64,000 nucleotides of DNA from positions 930,001-994,000 of the forward strand of contig CP114126.1 in assembly GCA_029959195.1 (NCBI GenBank), in the 5' to 3' direction. Positions 1 to 11,564 of the stretch are shown in pieces; the stretch's first letter is position 1, and every line of letters starts with the position of its first letter. A program made the position numbers and the translations under genes. Under the pieces are notes generated by a model that was not told where the DNA came from, did no database searches, and saw nothing but the letters and a program-made list of their open reading frames with translations. Origin of the DNA: Dictyophora rubrovolvata (taxonomy: Eukaryota; Basidiomycota; Agaricomycetes; Phallales; Phallaceae).

Positions 1-551
1 ATGACGCCGTCGGAAGTCTTGACGCAGCTTTTGCCATTCAACCCCAGCTGCAACCCTGCACTTACTCTCACGCGTATGTTTATCTCTCAGACAATTGATC
101 GGTAGCGAACTAGGATAGTAATGTTCCCACAGCGAACCCACCTCTGACGATCACTAATAATGGTTCTTTCACTAACACTACGACTCTGACGTTTGATTTG
201 GGCAGTACTCCATGTGCAAACCAGACAGTAGGTTTTGTTTTCTTGACGAAGTGAAAGACAGAGCGCTTACTACGCCGTATACAGAACACCTTCTGCCAAC
301 TCCTAACGGGCGACGACACACTTTCCGCAGCAATCCCGTCGCAGAACTGCACGCTGGCTGGTCTGGATGGCGGTGTTTTAGTTTACGTTACGTCGGATAG
401 TACTCAAATTTCCGCTGACCCACTTCAGCGCGGTAATATTTCCAACCTCTGCGCTGGTCCGGCGGTGATCTTTGTTGATCCTGTTACATCTCCCCCTCTG
501 GATGCCCTTCTGTTACAGCCAGCTTCGACGAGCTCAAATTCCACTGCTTGA
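1..551 (+). CDS. Rds1-like ferritin-fold protein, C-terminal part (5' end outside window)
   Basis: Only the last part of this gene is in view. Three exon pieces can be read: 1-73, about 133-231 and about 284-551, separated by two short introns (the first starts GTATGT at 74 and ends AG at 132). The translation contains PSEVLTQLLPF, NPPLTITNNGS, TFCQLLTGDD and NCTLAGLDGG, and ends with TGA at 549-551. Each segment lines up in order with the C-terminal half of the complete gene at 1258-2803 (NPSEILAIAGGF, NTPLTITNTG, GLFCQMLFGG). The ATG at position 1 is an internal codon by this alignment, not a start. The family is the fungal stress-response Rds1 / Ferritin_2 group; the ferritin-fold helices themselves would lie upstream of the window. 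It is a tandem paralogue of its neighbour on the same strand. Biochemical function is unknown. Confidence 0.72.
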
Positions 552-1257
552 GCTTGGTACGTACATAGTAGTTGCCGGGAAAACGCTCATGTAAAAAACT
601 TTCTTCTTCAACAAAGATTTTGCGTTCTTTGTTTCCATTACATGATAACCTCTTCTTCGCAAGGAGTTGGAAGTGCTTTGAAACCGTATCTGAGGTGCCA
701 TGAGGACTCGATCGACACCCATTGTTTTGTCAAATCAATCCACCATGTCGGAGAGATGATTGCGAATACCGTATCGATCTTTGATTCAACCCCGAGCTCA
801 CCGAGTTCGTCGAGTGTGACCTAAGTTCCCCGACTTTTTTTATCAGCTCGATACCGCTTACTTGCGACAACCAAGTTGGCAACAACTTGACGGCTCGGGG
901 CAATTTTTCCAAAAATAGATTTAATAACCTTATTAGGTAAAATCGATATCAAGCGCGACCCATTCCGACGGATCCCATCGACCGCGTGTGATTTCAGTCC
1001 TTATGGCAACGCAGCTTGGATATGACTTGCCGTCGCAGTCGCAGAACATATAAAGGGAAACAGCGACCGAGTCTTCCCACCTTACGTTCGGTTTTTCCCT
1101 CCCCACCCCCTTTTCCTTGTTATTTAGTTTGGGCAGTGCCCTTTCTCTCTCTCTCTCTCTCTCTCGACTTTGTCTTCATTTCTTTTCGGTGTTCGTCTTT
1201 AAATACTCTCCTTTATTTCCCTTCTTTTTTCTTGCGCTTGAATCTTGAATCTTGAAC
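552..1257 (+). promoter_or_regulatory. Intergenic region and promoter of the second Rds1-like gene
   Basis: No gene is seen here. A TATAAA box lies at 1049-1054, about 200 bases before the ATG at 1258. It is followed by a long pyrimidine-rich stretch with a CT dinucleotide run at about 1145-1165, typical of strong basidiomycete promoters. The TATA assignment is by sequence only. Confidence 0.45.
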
Positions 1258-2803
1258 ATGCACGCACCACTCTTCGCTTGGGCACTGGTCTCTGCTCCTA
1301 TCTTGTCTTTGGCTGGTCCAATCAAGTACACTCGTGATGCCAGCTCAACCGATGCGACCAGTCTTTTGGTTCTCCGTATGTATCTCCATTGTTCTGCGAA
1401 AGAATAGCGTATTTAAATTTGGGACTATTAGAGTTTGCTCAAGTATTGGAAAGCTTGGAGAGCGAGTTTTACTCTCAGGCGCTTCAGAAGTTCACCGACG
1501 AAGACTTTGTGAATGCTGGGTTTTCCTCGTCTTCTGTTCCTCTTCAGATCGTGCAGTACGTGCACCTCGTAGTGTATAATATACTCGTTTTTGATTTGAT
1601 TCTTTCCAGAGGGATTTCTACGGACGAAGCGAGCCACTTAAAATTGTGAGTTTCTTTTCATTGTTTCAATCCCAATTCATATTAGCTAAAAAACGCGCTT
1701 TTACAGCTTAAACGTAAATACACCCATTATCCTGAAAAACCGAGTTGCATTGACGTTTCATTTTAGGGAGGAATTGCAGCTCTCGGAGGGACGCCTTTGT
1801 CGTGCACTTTCAGCTTCGGATCCGCCCTAGACAGCGTTGACAATATGGTTACTGTTGCTCGTGTTGTCGAAAATGTTGGAGTGGCTGCTGTAAATATTTA
1901 TTTTTTGCTTTGTCCTTTAAATGTCGATTCAAGCGCAATAACGATTATAGTATCTCGGTGGTGCTTCAATTCTGACAGACCCTGATGTCGTTGCCGAAGC
2001 CGCATCCATAGCAACAATTGAGGCTCGCCACCAGACAATGCTCAATATGATGTCTGGGACTGGTTCGGTCATTCCCCAGGCTTTTGACATAGTCTTAAAT
2101 CCATCTGAGATCCTTGCCATCGCTGGTGGCTTCATTAGTGGCTGTGACCTCCCAATCAAAGGTAAAAAAATCGAAACGCCGTCCAACCTTTTTTTTTTCA
2201 CTCAACTTATTCTCGTATGCCTGGAAAAATAATAGCCAACACCCCCCTTACTATCACAAACACGGGAACGCCCACAATCGGTACATCCCTGACTTTCAAT
2301 TTCAACAATATGCCCTCCGATACTAGCGTAATGTCCTTCATCTTTGCGTATATTTCAACCACGTCTAACAACAACATGTTACTCCATTAACACAGGGCCT
2401 CTTTTGTCAAATGTTGTTTGGTGGCCAAGTTACAGCGTTGGCATTACCCTACGACCAATGCATTGTCCCACAACTCGACGGTCCCGTGGCGCTATACATT
2501 ACCAGTAGTGGTGTTCCTTTAGCAAGTAACGCAGTCGTTAGAGCGCAAAGTGAAGTTATCGCTGGACCGGCCATGGCTTTTATCGACTCTTCCCCTGAGG
2601 CTCTTGGTGCACTTGTTCGCCCGACCTCGTCAAATCCCACAGTTGTCACTAGCAACACCACTATCTCATCTTCAGCTGCCATGTCTATTATTGACAGTGG
2701 AAGTTCGTCTAGTTCCACCGGCGGACCTAATTTGAACACCGGGTCTTTCAATGGTGGGAATATTACTGTTGTTGGGTGGATGAATCTTCCTTCCAGTTCT
2801 TAG
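1258..2803 (+). CDS. Rds1-like ferritin-fold (Ferritin_2) secreted protein
   Basis: Six or so exons with short introns. The start MHAPLFAWALVSAPILSLAG looks like a cleaved signal peptide, so the product is probably secreted or cell-wall associated. Spliced exons give PYLNLGLLEFAQVLESLESE, then DEASHLKL, then VARVVENVGVAAYLGGAS, then IATIEARHQTML. This is the four-helix ferritin-like pattern, with candidate metal ligands in E-x2-H (DEASH) and E-x2-H (IEARH). A beta-rich C-terminal domain follows (NTPLTITNTG, GLFCQMLFGG, VALYITSSG) and then a Ser/Thr-rich tail. In fungi this family is named after Rds1, a stress- and nutrient-responsive gene; no enzymatic activity is established. Its tandem paralogue lies just upstream on the same strand. 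TAG at 2801-2803 ends the frame. Confidence 0.8.
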
Positions 2804-3057
2804 AAGAAGAAGAAAGAGTAGATGCATGCTATGTTTTCATTCTGTTCTTGTCCGTCTGAAGTCTTTGAGTACGCCGTTAGAGATGACATTCAAAAATGAG
2901 ACATTGTCCCCCTTCTTTTTTCAAAAACCATGTTCTTTCCATAATTAGAGTGGGAATGTTTATAAGCATTGTCTTCTAGGTATACACACAAACGTGAGAG
3001 GAATAAATTAGGATAACACATAATCTGAATATAAATATGTATGCTGGATGTCAAAAA

Positions 3058-4664
3058 TCAATCATCATCGGTATCATCGGATGAAGTATCGTCGTCGTCA
3101 TCATCATCGCTACTGTCTGCAGGGACATCATATGCTCAGCTCCACAAGGTCAGAAAGAAAGAAAAAGACAGAAAGCCTACCCGTATTATTGCCATTATGA
3201 CCAACAAGTTCATTCAAAGTATAAGGTCGACCATTGGCCGCTGGTTCAGCTTCGATAGGCACAAGTGGAACAAGTTCCAAATCATCCTCTTCATCCTCGT
3301 TGCTACCTTTACCCAGGACCAACTCCATCTCATGAGCAAACAAGTCTTCATCGACATCATTGAAAGCATCACCATCATCACCACCACCACCTTTACCAGC
3401 TCCGCTTTGCATCACCTCGGGATCGGAATCAGACTCGTACTGAATATTGATGGCTGAACTTGACGGAGGTTGGAGCAAGTCTGAAGGAGTGGGTTGCGCA
3501 TGACGGACGGGCACCGATGCTGTCTGCGAAGAAGGTAGCGAGGGAAACGCCCATCCTGAGCTGGTAGCGGGATCGTTATTATAACTAGGCTCAATAGGAC
3601 GAGAACGTTGACCGAAAGATAGTTCTTCTTCTTCAGGATTCTCAACCACCAATTCATATTTTTCTTTTTCTTTCTCTTTCTCTTTCTCCTTGCCTTTCTT
3701 GGGGACTGCTGGAGCGGACGTCTTAGGTTTCGCCTTAGGTTTCGGTTTGGGAGGAGCTTTTGGAGCTTTCGGAACCTTGGGAGAAGCTTTAGCTGTTGCT
3801 TTCCCCTTGGGCTGTTGGACAACAGCAGGCGGAGGAGGAGGAGGTAGTTGTTGCTCCACTTCGAGGGCCTCTATCTCTGATTCAACCTCTGGTTCACGCC
3901 TCTTCGGCACGTCGTCCAGTAACTCCTCTAGATCAAAGTCACCATTGTCCTTCTCTCCTTCAGCGTCTAATTCATCCATCAAAGCCTTCGTTATATCGTC
4001 TAAATCATCTTCCTGTTGCTGTTGTTTCTCAGGTGCTGATGCTTTACCTTTGCGACTCGTAGTTGAAGCTGATGCAGAGGTCTGACCGTCAAATGTTAAA
4101 TTGAGAGTTGACTCCAGTCTTTCCAGTTTCAATGTCTATTAGCCAGAGAAAAGATGAACATGGAAAAGATCAGCGGTAAGTCTGGAAGGGGGGATCCAAC
4201 ACTCACTCGAGTTTCGGGATCCCATAGTAGAATACATTCCCAGTCTTTAGAGCGTTGCTCGGCTGCGCTAAATCGATGCACGCCACCCTAAAATTGAAAA
4301 TCGCTAGGAAATGAAAATAATAATAAAAGCGCCAGACTTTACCTTTGTTCCCGGTCTTTCCAGCTCATAAACATGTCCGTCGGCAGCTTTAGGTCTAAGT
4401 GATCCAAGACCTTCATTATCTATGGACTCGGGCTTGAAGGAATCTAGATAAAGAGAAATATTAACTCATCTTTGCAAAAAACAAATCAAGCCGTGATCCC
4501 AAAGAAAGCCAACACGCACATCTCAGCGAGTAAAATTCTGGGTTAGGGTATTCTTTAGCGCGCTTTGTAGTTTTGCCATTGCGTTCGTTCCATGCGTTTA
4601 TCAGAGATTGACCGATGGTAACTCCGTATCGGCCTGTAAGGTCTTCCAAGCTGGTGACTGACAT
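3058..4664 (-). CDS. eaf1: EAF-type RNA polymerase II elongation factor (ELL-associated factor)
   Basis: Minus-strand gene with about five exons. Exon 1 from ATG at 4664 reads MSVTSLEDLTGRYGVTIGQS and ends EFYSLR. The next exon restores YSFKPESID across the intron, followed by VYELERPGTKG and CILLWDPETR. Together these match the N-terminal EAF domain (human EAF1/2 have SFHTIRYDFKPASID-like sequence). The long C-terminal part is disordered: Lys/Pro tracts near 3690-3830, acidic segments (DDLDDITKALMDEL), and an acidic Asp/Ser tail after a last intron. The acceptor of that last intron is ambiguous by a few codons. EAF partners ELL to raise the elongation rate of RNA polymerase II in the nucleus; in animals the C-terminal acidic region activates transcription. 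KRR1 lies upstream on the same strand. Confidence 0.75.
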
Positions 4665-5140
4665 GGAGGTGAGGGGAAGAAGAAGAATAGGAAATAATGA
4701 CAATGCCAGATGGCAGGAGAAATTTGCTTCCGCCCGGCATTTTGGGTCGCGATCGGACCAATGTAAATAGGCTATTTTTGGAATTCTGAGCCGGATCTTT
4801 TGTTTCCGATCCGGGCGAAAACAAAGACAGATAGGTACATTACTGAGATGATAATTAAATAATTATTGTTATCGTGAAAGCCAGCATGAACAAAAATTGG
4901 CAAGTCACAGGTTGAAGTTGACACTCGAATTATCCATGCCATGCCTGCTCTGATCTCGGTGTTCCCAGGTGAGGGTGTGATAAGACACGAGAGCACTCGG
5001 AGGGATGCCTCGAGTTTTTGCATTTGTTTTTAATATAATATTACTGGACAATTTTAATACTGAGAAAAATGTGCCGTAAACAAATTTCCATGCGAAAACA
5101 GCATTACATTAACAACAATAAAACAAACACACTGGGGATA
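4665..5140. other. Intergenic region between EAF and KRR1
   Basis: No coding exon is recognised in these 476 bases, between two minus-strand genes. It holds the EAF upstream region and the KRR1 3' flank (A/T-rich, with several AATAAA-like strings around 5060-5130). Confidence 0.5.
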
Positions 5141-6788
<1,648 letters not shown>

Positions 6789-6946
6789 GGTTGCACACAC
6801 TGCACGCGGCGGGAGGTTTCAAAAATTTCCAAGTCCGCCAGCCGTACGAGCCGGGCTCGGTGGCGGTAAACTTCTGCGTCCTCTCTTCTCAGTTTCTAAC
6901 ATCTCGACCTCATTCCAACGTCAATAACAGCTTCTAAATAAACGGA
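6789..6946. promoter_or_regulatory. Short divergent promoter between KRR1 and the NCBP3-like gene
   Basis: Only 158 bases separate the two start codons, so both 5' regions must overlap. The segment contains an AAAAATTT string (about 6820-6827) and a GC-rich stretch. AAAAATTT recalls the yeast ribosomal-RNA-processing element, but its use in basidiomycetes is inference. No clear TATA box. Confidence 0.45.
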
Positions 6947-8455
6947 ATGGACGAAGAAGTTGCGCTTGCTGATCCTTTGTCGTATGCCGACGACGTTCCG
7001 TACGAGAATCAATTAGACTTTGAAACCACAACTGCCAAGTCCGACGGCCTGAAAGAACGTATTGGAAATCGAATATACTTAATAGAAGATGCATTGACGA
7101 AAAAGGTATTGTCGTATTCAATATCTGTGAATTTGTTTCTCACTTTTTGCGCGGTCTGTAGAGAAAACGACTGGACGAGTTCCAAGAAGACATTGAAGAG
7201 CCTGACGAGTCAATTATTGAGGAAGACATGGCAGGTCGGGTTCATGCATTGCCCTTTTACGGGCCTTGGGAGTGATAGTATCATATTTGTATATTCATTC
7301 AGATCCATCGAAGCGTCCAAATGCCCTTCTTTTACACGGATTAGCTATTTCGCAGATGTCAACCCACAAAGTGTTCGCTTATGCCACACATTTCAACGCA
7401 CACCCCATTGGTAAATTGATTTTCTGTAATAAGTACTATTATTATGTTCTTATAACGTGTTTTTCTAGGTCTGGAATGGGTAGACGATCAAACGTGTGTT
7501 TTAGTGTTTCCTAGCCGTAAGGCTGCGCTACATGCCTGGGACGCTCTGCAACGATCCTCGACGTCGACTCTAACGCAAGAAGAACAGATGCAATTAGAAG
7601 ACACCGACCAGTCGTTTCGCATCGCTCATGCTTTACCGTTGACTTTATACCCAGTCGACGAGCGAATTAGCTCAGCCTTGGGTATGGCTTTTTTGGCATA
7701 TGGAAGTGTGGCTGCTAACACAAGGCAATTATTCAACAGGTAAATCAACGCCAGAAATATCCAAACAGCCCATTCAAATCCGTTGGGCTTTGAAAACCGA
7801 TGTCAAAGAACGCGGAGCTCGCAATAAAAGTCAATTCTATAGACGATTCGGAGAAACTGCTGGAAAGCCTGCAAATAAAATTCTTCCAGGTTATCAGCCA
7901 GATGACACGAGAAAAAATCATGGTTATCGTGAGCAAGTGGCTCGATTAGATGCGGAAATGGACACTTTTTTGCGTGATGACGACTCTGTGAAAGATTCTT
8001 TGAAAGATCGGATCGGGAATAAAAGGAGAACAGATCCCGAAGAACGGAAACGCCAGCTGGACGACGAGTTGGAGAGGTTTTTAGCTGGGGAGGAGGGCGA
8101 CATTGACGCTGAGGAAAACGGAAGCCGAGATCGACCTCCGTCACTTCTGGAAAGGACAGGCAGACGAAGATCGGCTTCACCTCAGTCAAGAAGAAACTCT
8201 CACAACAGCAACCAACAATTAGCTAGACGACAACGCAGGTTAGAACGTGGGGAAACGAGAGTTCACACCGATTCTGAGGGCAGATGGCTACATAATGCTG
8301 AAATTGCCCAAAGAAGACGTCGGATGGAATACACTCATGATAATGGGTTTAGAGGTGGAATGAGAGCATGGGGTGATGACGAGGAAGACACCTCGTTCAG
8401 ACGGCCATTAGCTAAAAAATCTCGAAAGATTGATTTGGACCACAAGTCGGAATAG
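6947..8455 (+). CDS. NCBP3-like nuclear cap-binding / mRNA export protein
   Basis: ATG at 6947 gives MDEEVALADPLSYADDV. Spliced exons then read KRLDEFQEDIEEPDESI, and a central domain RPNALLLHGLAISQMSTHKV with THFNAHPIGLEWVDDQTC and VLVFPSRKAALHAW. A second block reads IQIRWALKTDVKERGARNKS and QFYRRFGETAGKP. Both blocks match the RRM-like NCBP3 (C17orf85) family, whose human member has MSTQDVF, IEWLDD and RFATKDDKKELGAARRSQYY. The C-terminal third is charged, Arg-rich and disordered. NCBP3 binds the m7G cap with NCBP1 in animals and supports mRNA export; the fungal role is inferred from homology. About five exons. It is divergent from KRR1 and convergent with the MTFP1-like gene. Confidence 0.8.
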
Positions 8456-8688
8456 GCCCGGTCAAGGGGGTCAATCGTAGTGTTTTTTTCTCTCAGTCAT
8501 GTTCCGTCATTGCAATCACTACTCGATTTGCTCTTTTAATATGCTGTTTATTCCATATGTCGATTTGGATTTGGTCGTGCGGTTTTTTTTTCATATTTTT
8601 AATTGGAATGTTAAGAAAGCGATATATGAATTCGAGATATTAAACGCCTTACTCTAGATATAAGGAAGTCCTCTAATAGAGAGCAGAA
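8456..8688. other. Convergent 3' region between NCBP3-like and MTFP1-like genes
   Basis: 233 bases between two stop codons on opposite strands. The sequence is A/T-rich and no gene is seen. The 3' UTRs probably overlap. Confidence 0.5.
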
Positions 8689-9494
8689 CTATGTAGAATT
8701 ATTATTCTTCGATTCCGGCGAAGTGTGAGATATATTTGTCTGTCGTGACTGCGACTGGGCATATCGTTCCTTGATCCAATGAAATGAAAATTCTGTAGTA
8801 TGTTCCACAGGTTTATCGAACAAGTAAGGGAGAATGGGGACAACTGCCAATCCGGTTAATGTAGGTCCCCATGCTTTAATTCGGGGATTCTTGACACTCT
8901 TGTATAATTTTGTGGATTGTGCTACGACGGTGTGAATGGTGAGTGCGGGCAGACCCCTAGGGAAGTCTATTATAACGGGGGATGAGGGGAAGATATTGAA
9001 AGATCATACATAGAGGCAATGGCTTGGAAGGTCCCTCTTTCGATAGCCACCAAACTCAGTCTTGCCGGTTCGGAGAAGATAGAGGATTCCAGCGGTGTCG
9101 GACCTTTTTTATGGGCTTTATAAGTTTCATAAGAAACATCTCTATGAATAATATATATCGTTATGAGCCTATTTTTTTTCGATGTGAATTGAAAATTTTA
9201 CCCAAGAAGATAGGCCCATGAAATACCATATGCAGCTTTTACAATACGTGGATGAACAACAGGCCGGAATGCTTCTCCAACGTCACTTGTCTACTCCACA
9301 ATATTGATTAATAAAAATACTTCTATTGTATCACGGGAAATGGTATAGCTCACATACGCAACATACCGGGTAGTAGCGCGGAGTGCCGTTCTTAAACGAG
9401 AAGCATAGGCCATATATCGTACATCGCTGTCTGTCGAGTCAATACCCTTATCTGTAATTGTATCGACTTTTGATTCATTGAGTGGCGAGGACAT
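8689..9494 (-). CDS. MTFP1/MTP18-like mitochondrial inner-membrane protein
   Basis: ATG at 9494 gives MSSPLNESKVDTITDKGIDS, then DVRYMAYASRLRTALRATTR and YVAYTSDVGEAFRPVVHPR across an intron. Later exons read IVKAAYGISWAYLG, FQAIASM, LPALTIHTVVAQSTKLYKSV, RIKAWGPTLTGLAVVPILPY and LFDKPVEHTTEFSFHWI. The frame closes with TAG at 8689-8691. This is the whole Mtp18 family signature (mitochondrial fission process protein 1), with three to four hydrophobic segments. Animal MTFP1 sits in the inner membrane and affects fission and bioenergetic coupling; fungal members are poorly studied. About four exons; length is normal for the family. Confidence 0.85.
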
Positions 9495-9892
9495 CTAGCG
9501 TGGTTTACTATTTATAGCAAAAATGATAGTTGAGCTCCCTTTTTTTCAATTCAAATTCGGTTTGAAATACGAGAAATTGGTAAGTCACCGTGAAACTGTA
9601 TGATTAGACATACCTGGGTATATGACCGAGAAGACAGCAGAAAAGACAAAAAATTTTCTTGAAGGTTAGAGGAAATCTTGAAGGCGCTCGGTTCTGGCTT
9701 TGATGACGTTTGAATTTGTGCCGCGGCTAACATGTGCTGAGTCAGCCATGTTTAATTTTCAACGCCGAGTTGATTGGATCTTGGCGAACTTGTTTGCTCG
9801 GGTGGGTTGCGGGTGAGGATAAGCTGCCACACTCTTCAAGGGAAAATATTCAGTCGGGTACAATTCGAATGCACACTGTGAATCGTGATATT
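9495..9892. other. Upstream region of MTFP1-like gene with an uncertain short ORF
   Basis: A 60-codon minus-strand frame at 9551-9733 (MLAAAQIQTSSKPEPSAFKI) ends in a GTATGT donor-like site, so it could be an upstream exon or short upstream ORF of the MTFP1-like transcript. No family was recognised and it could equally be chance. Nothing else is seen. Confidence 0.3.
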
Positions 9893-10009
9893 CATCGTTG
9901 AAATGATAAGGGTGTCCTATATTTAGGATATATAATGCCCGGACAACATAATTGAACGGTTCCAAAAAATTGTAGTGTTATACATACTAGGAATGAACAT
10001 GGAGAAATT

Positions 10010-10430
10010 CTAATTATTATCATTGTTTCCTGAACCGAAGTTGAAGTTTCCTGAACCGAATTTGACGCTTCCCGAACCGAAGTTAACACCGCCGTCGTTA
10101 TTGCCTGAGGCGTAGTTGTTCGACCCTGCATTGACACCAGAACTATTGTTGATGCCGAAGCCAGAGTTGCCCGAACCATAATTCCCAGATCCGGAATTGG
10201 TGTTGCCGCCTCCGGATCCGTAGTAGCCGCCGCTGCCACCGTAGTTGTTGTTGTTTTGATTACCACCTTGGGTGAAGTCTTGAACCAAATTACTCAAAAT
10301 AAGGGTAAAAAATAAACCAACCCCCCAAGTTCGAACCCTGGTCTGTAGGGAAAAAACATAATGAGTATAGGCACCATCAACGTGAATGATGGTAAGCACT
10401 TATTGCGGGGGTACCGGCGTAAGTGGTCAT
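10010..10430 (-). pseudogene. Short Asn/Gly-rich repeat gene, probably a decayed paralogue
   Basis: The minus-strand frame ends at TAG 10010-10012 (SGNNDNN at its end) and encodes about 84 residues of Gly/Asn/Ser repeat (YGSGGGNTNSGSGNYGSG and similar). The start equivalent to that of copy B is ATG at 10430 (MTTYAGTPAI), with the same donor context A|GTGCTTAC. No AG acceptor restores the repeat frame from it, because the acceptor segment used in copy B is missing here. Either it uses another start (an open frame reaches 10399) or it is no longer functional. TATA box at 10501-10510. Confidence 0.5.
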
Positions 10431-10500
10431 GTTTTACTGATGCTCTTACTATGGGATGTAGATGTGAGATGTATTGTAAGAATGCTCCAAACTCACCCCG

Positions 10501-10510
10501 TATATATATG
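10501..10510 (-). promoter_or_regulatory. TATA box of duplicated promoter, copy A
   Basis: TATATATATG, about 71 bases before the candidate ATG at 10430. The same element stands at the same distance in copy B. Confidence 0.5.
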
Positions 10511-10975
10511 CATGCATCTCACAATAGAACTTGGAGCTGCTGACTCAGTGCTGAGCAGTGTTAACGTGTGACTAGCGTGAGACGACACTATAGAAGGATC
10601 CTCTCTTGCCTTCCTCGTTTTCAGCAGTCGGAAAAATAATTTCAGTGCATGACAAGTTGAACCACCGGTTTGTCTCCAAATGAATTCACTAGATGATGTT
10701 AGAATATGAGTTACTCCATGTACCTTACCTAAGCTACCGCTTTAATACTACTCACCTTTTCTGTGTCCGCTACTGCGTCGAGCCTGGGATTCCAACAGCA
10801 TCATTTCGTGAACCAGTGATCCAATCCAGGTGGCTTTCCGCTTCTTTGGGCCTTAGTTTGAAAAGCTATGCTTCCTGAGCCACGGAAGTCCAGACATGCC
10901 GATATATGTAGGCGCAGCTTGTATTCTCTCAAATCCATCTGGCTGTTCGAGATACATATACAGGTTCATTAGGGA

Positions 10976-11454
10976 TCGGCACCAGCATCGTATAGATCGT
11001 TGAGAGGTTCCACCCGTATCAGTATGTGGTACTGAGAGCACCTGTACTGGACCGTATAAATACGTATGTAATACTGATACGGGTCTCGACAATTCCCGAC
11101 ACGTGAGGAACTCGATTTTACTACATTGTTTGTCACCACCGCCAACCTTAACTTCAGATCATTTGCAGGAAAATAATCCAAGTTTTTTATGGGTTTCGTC
11201 ACTTGAAAATCGTCCCGCTTCTGAGGCAATTCTGAAATCCGCACAATGAGCTTGGTCAACAGCACTCGTAGACGCCCCATGCCACAAATGGCACGCAAAG
11301 TTAGTAAGTTGCCTCAGGCTTGGGAACCCAGCAACATCAGCAAACTGTCAAAATATTTGACGAGTAGATATTAGACATGTATGGCTACAAACTCCAACTT
11401 AAGAAATTGGTACCGCGATACGTATACGTAGGACCATAGCACACACGTGTGACA
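10976..11454. other. Spacer between the two duplicated segments
   Basis: These 479 bases have no counterpart elsewhere in the window. A minus-strand frame of 109 codons (10969-11298) is open but has no recognisable family and overlaps the inverted repeat at 11013-11083. No gene is supported. Confidence 0.4.
11013..11083. repeat. Perfect 13-bp inverted repeat (71-bp hairpin)
   Basis: CCCGTATCAGTAT at 11013-11025 is exactly reverse-complementary to ATACTGATACGGG at 11071-11083, with a 45-base loop. It lies in the spacer between the two duplicated copies. It could be a tiny MITE remnant or a transcribed hairpin; no target-site duplication is obvious. Confidence 0.6.
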
Positions 11455-11564
11455 TTCATCGTCGAAAATAATAAGGATATATTTGGGATATATGATGCCC
11501 GGACAACATAATTGAACAGTTCAAAAAATTTGTAGTGTTACACGAGGAATGAGATGGAGAAATT

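Larger units (their letters stand above)
9893..10975 (-). repeat. Segmental duplication, proximal copy (A)
   Basis: This segment is a diverged direct duplicate of 11455-12880. Matching blocks occur in the same order. They are the 3' flank (GCCCGGACAACATAATTGAA in both), the C-terminal repeat codons, the block with CCCCCCAAGTTCGAA, and the promoter block with AAGAATGCTCCAAACTCACC plus TATATATATG. A distal block has GGCGCAGCTTGTAT and TGGCTGTTCGAGATA. Copy A carries about 120 bases around 10680-10800 that are absent from copy B, while its coding repeat is much shorter. Confidence 0.85.

Noticed and set aside
10325-10345. GTTCGAA-containing strings in both duplicated segments, like a Pol III B box
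   Set aside because: No A box or tRNA fold nearby; the string belongs to the transcribed region of the repeat genes.
10969-11298. 109-codon minus-strand ORF in the duplication spacer
   Set aside because: Overlaps the inverted repeat and part of copy A flank, and shows no recognisable family.
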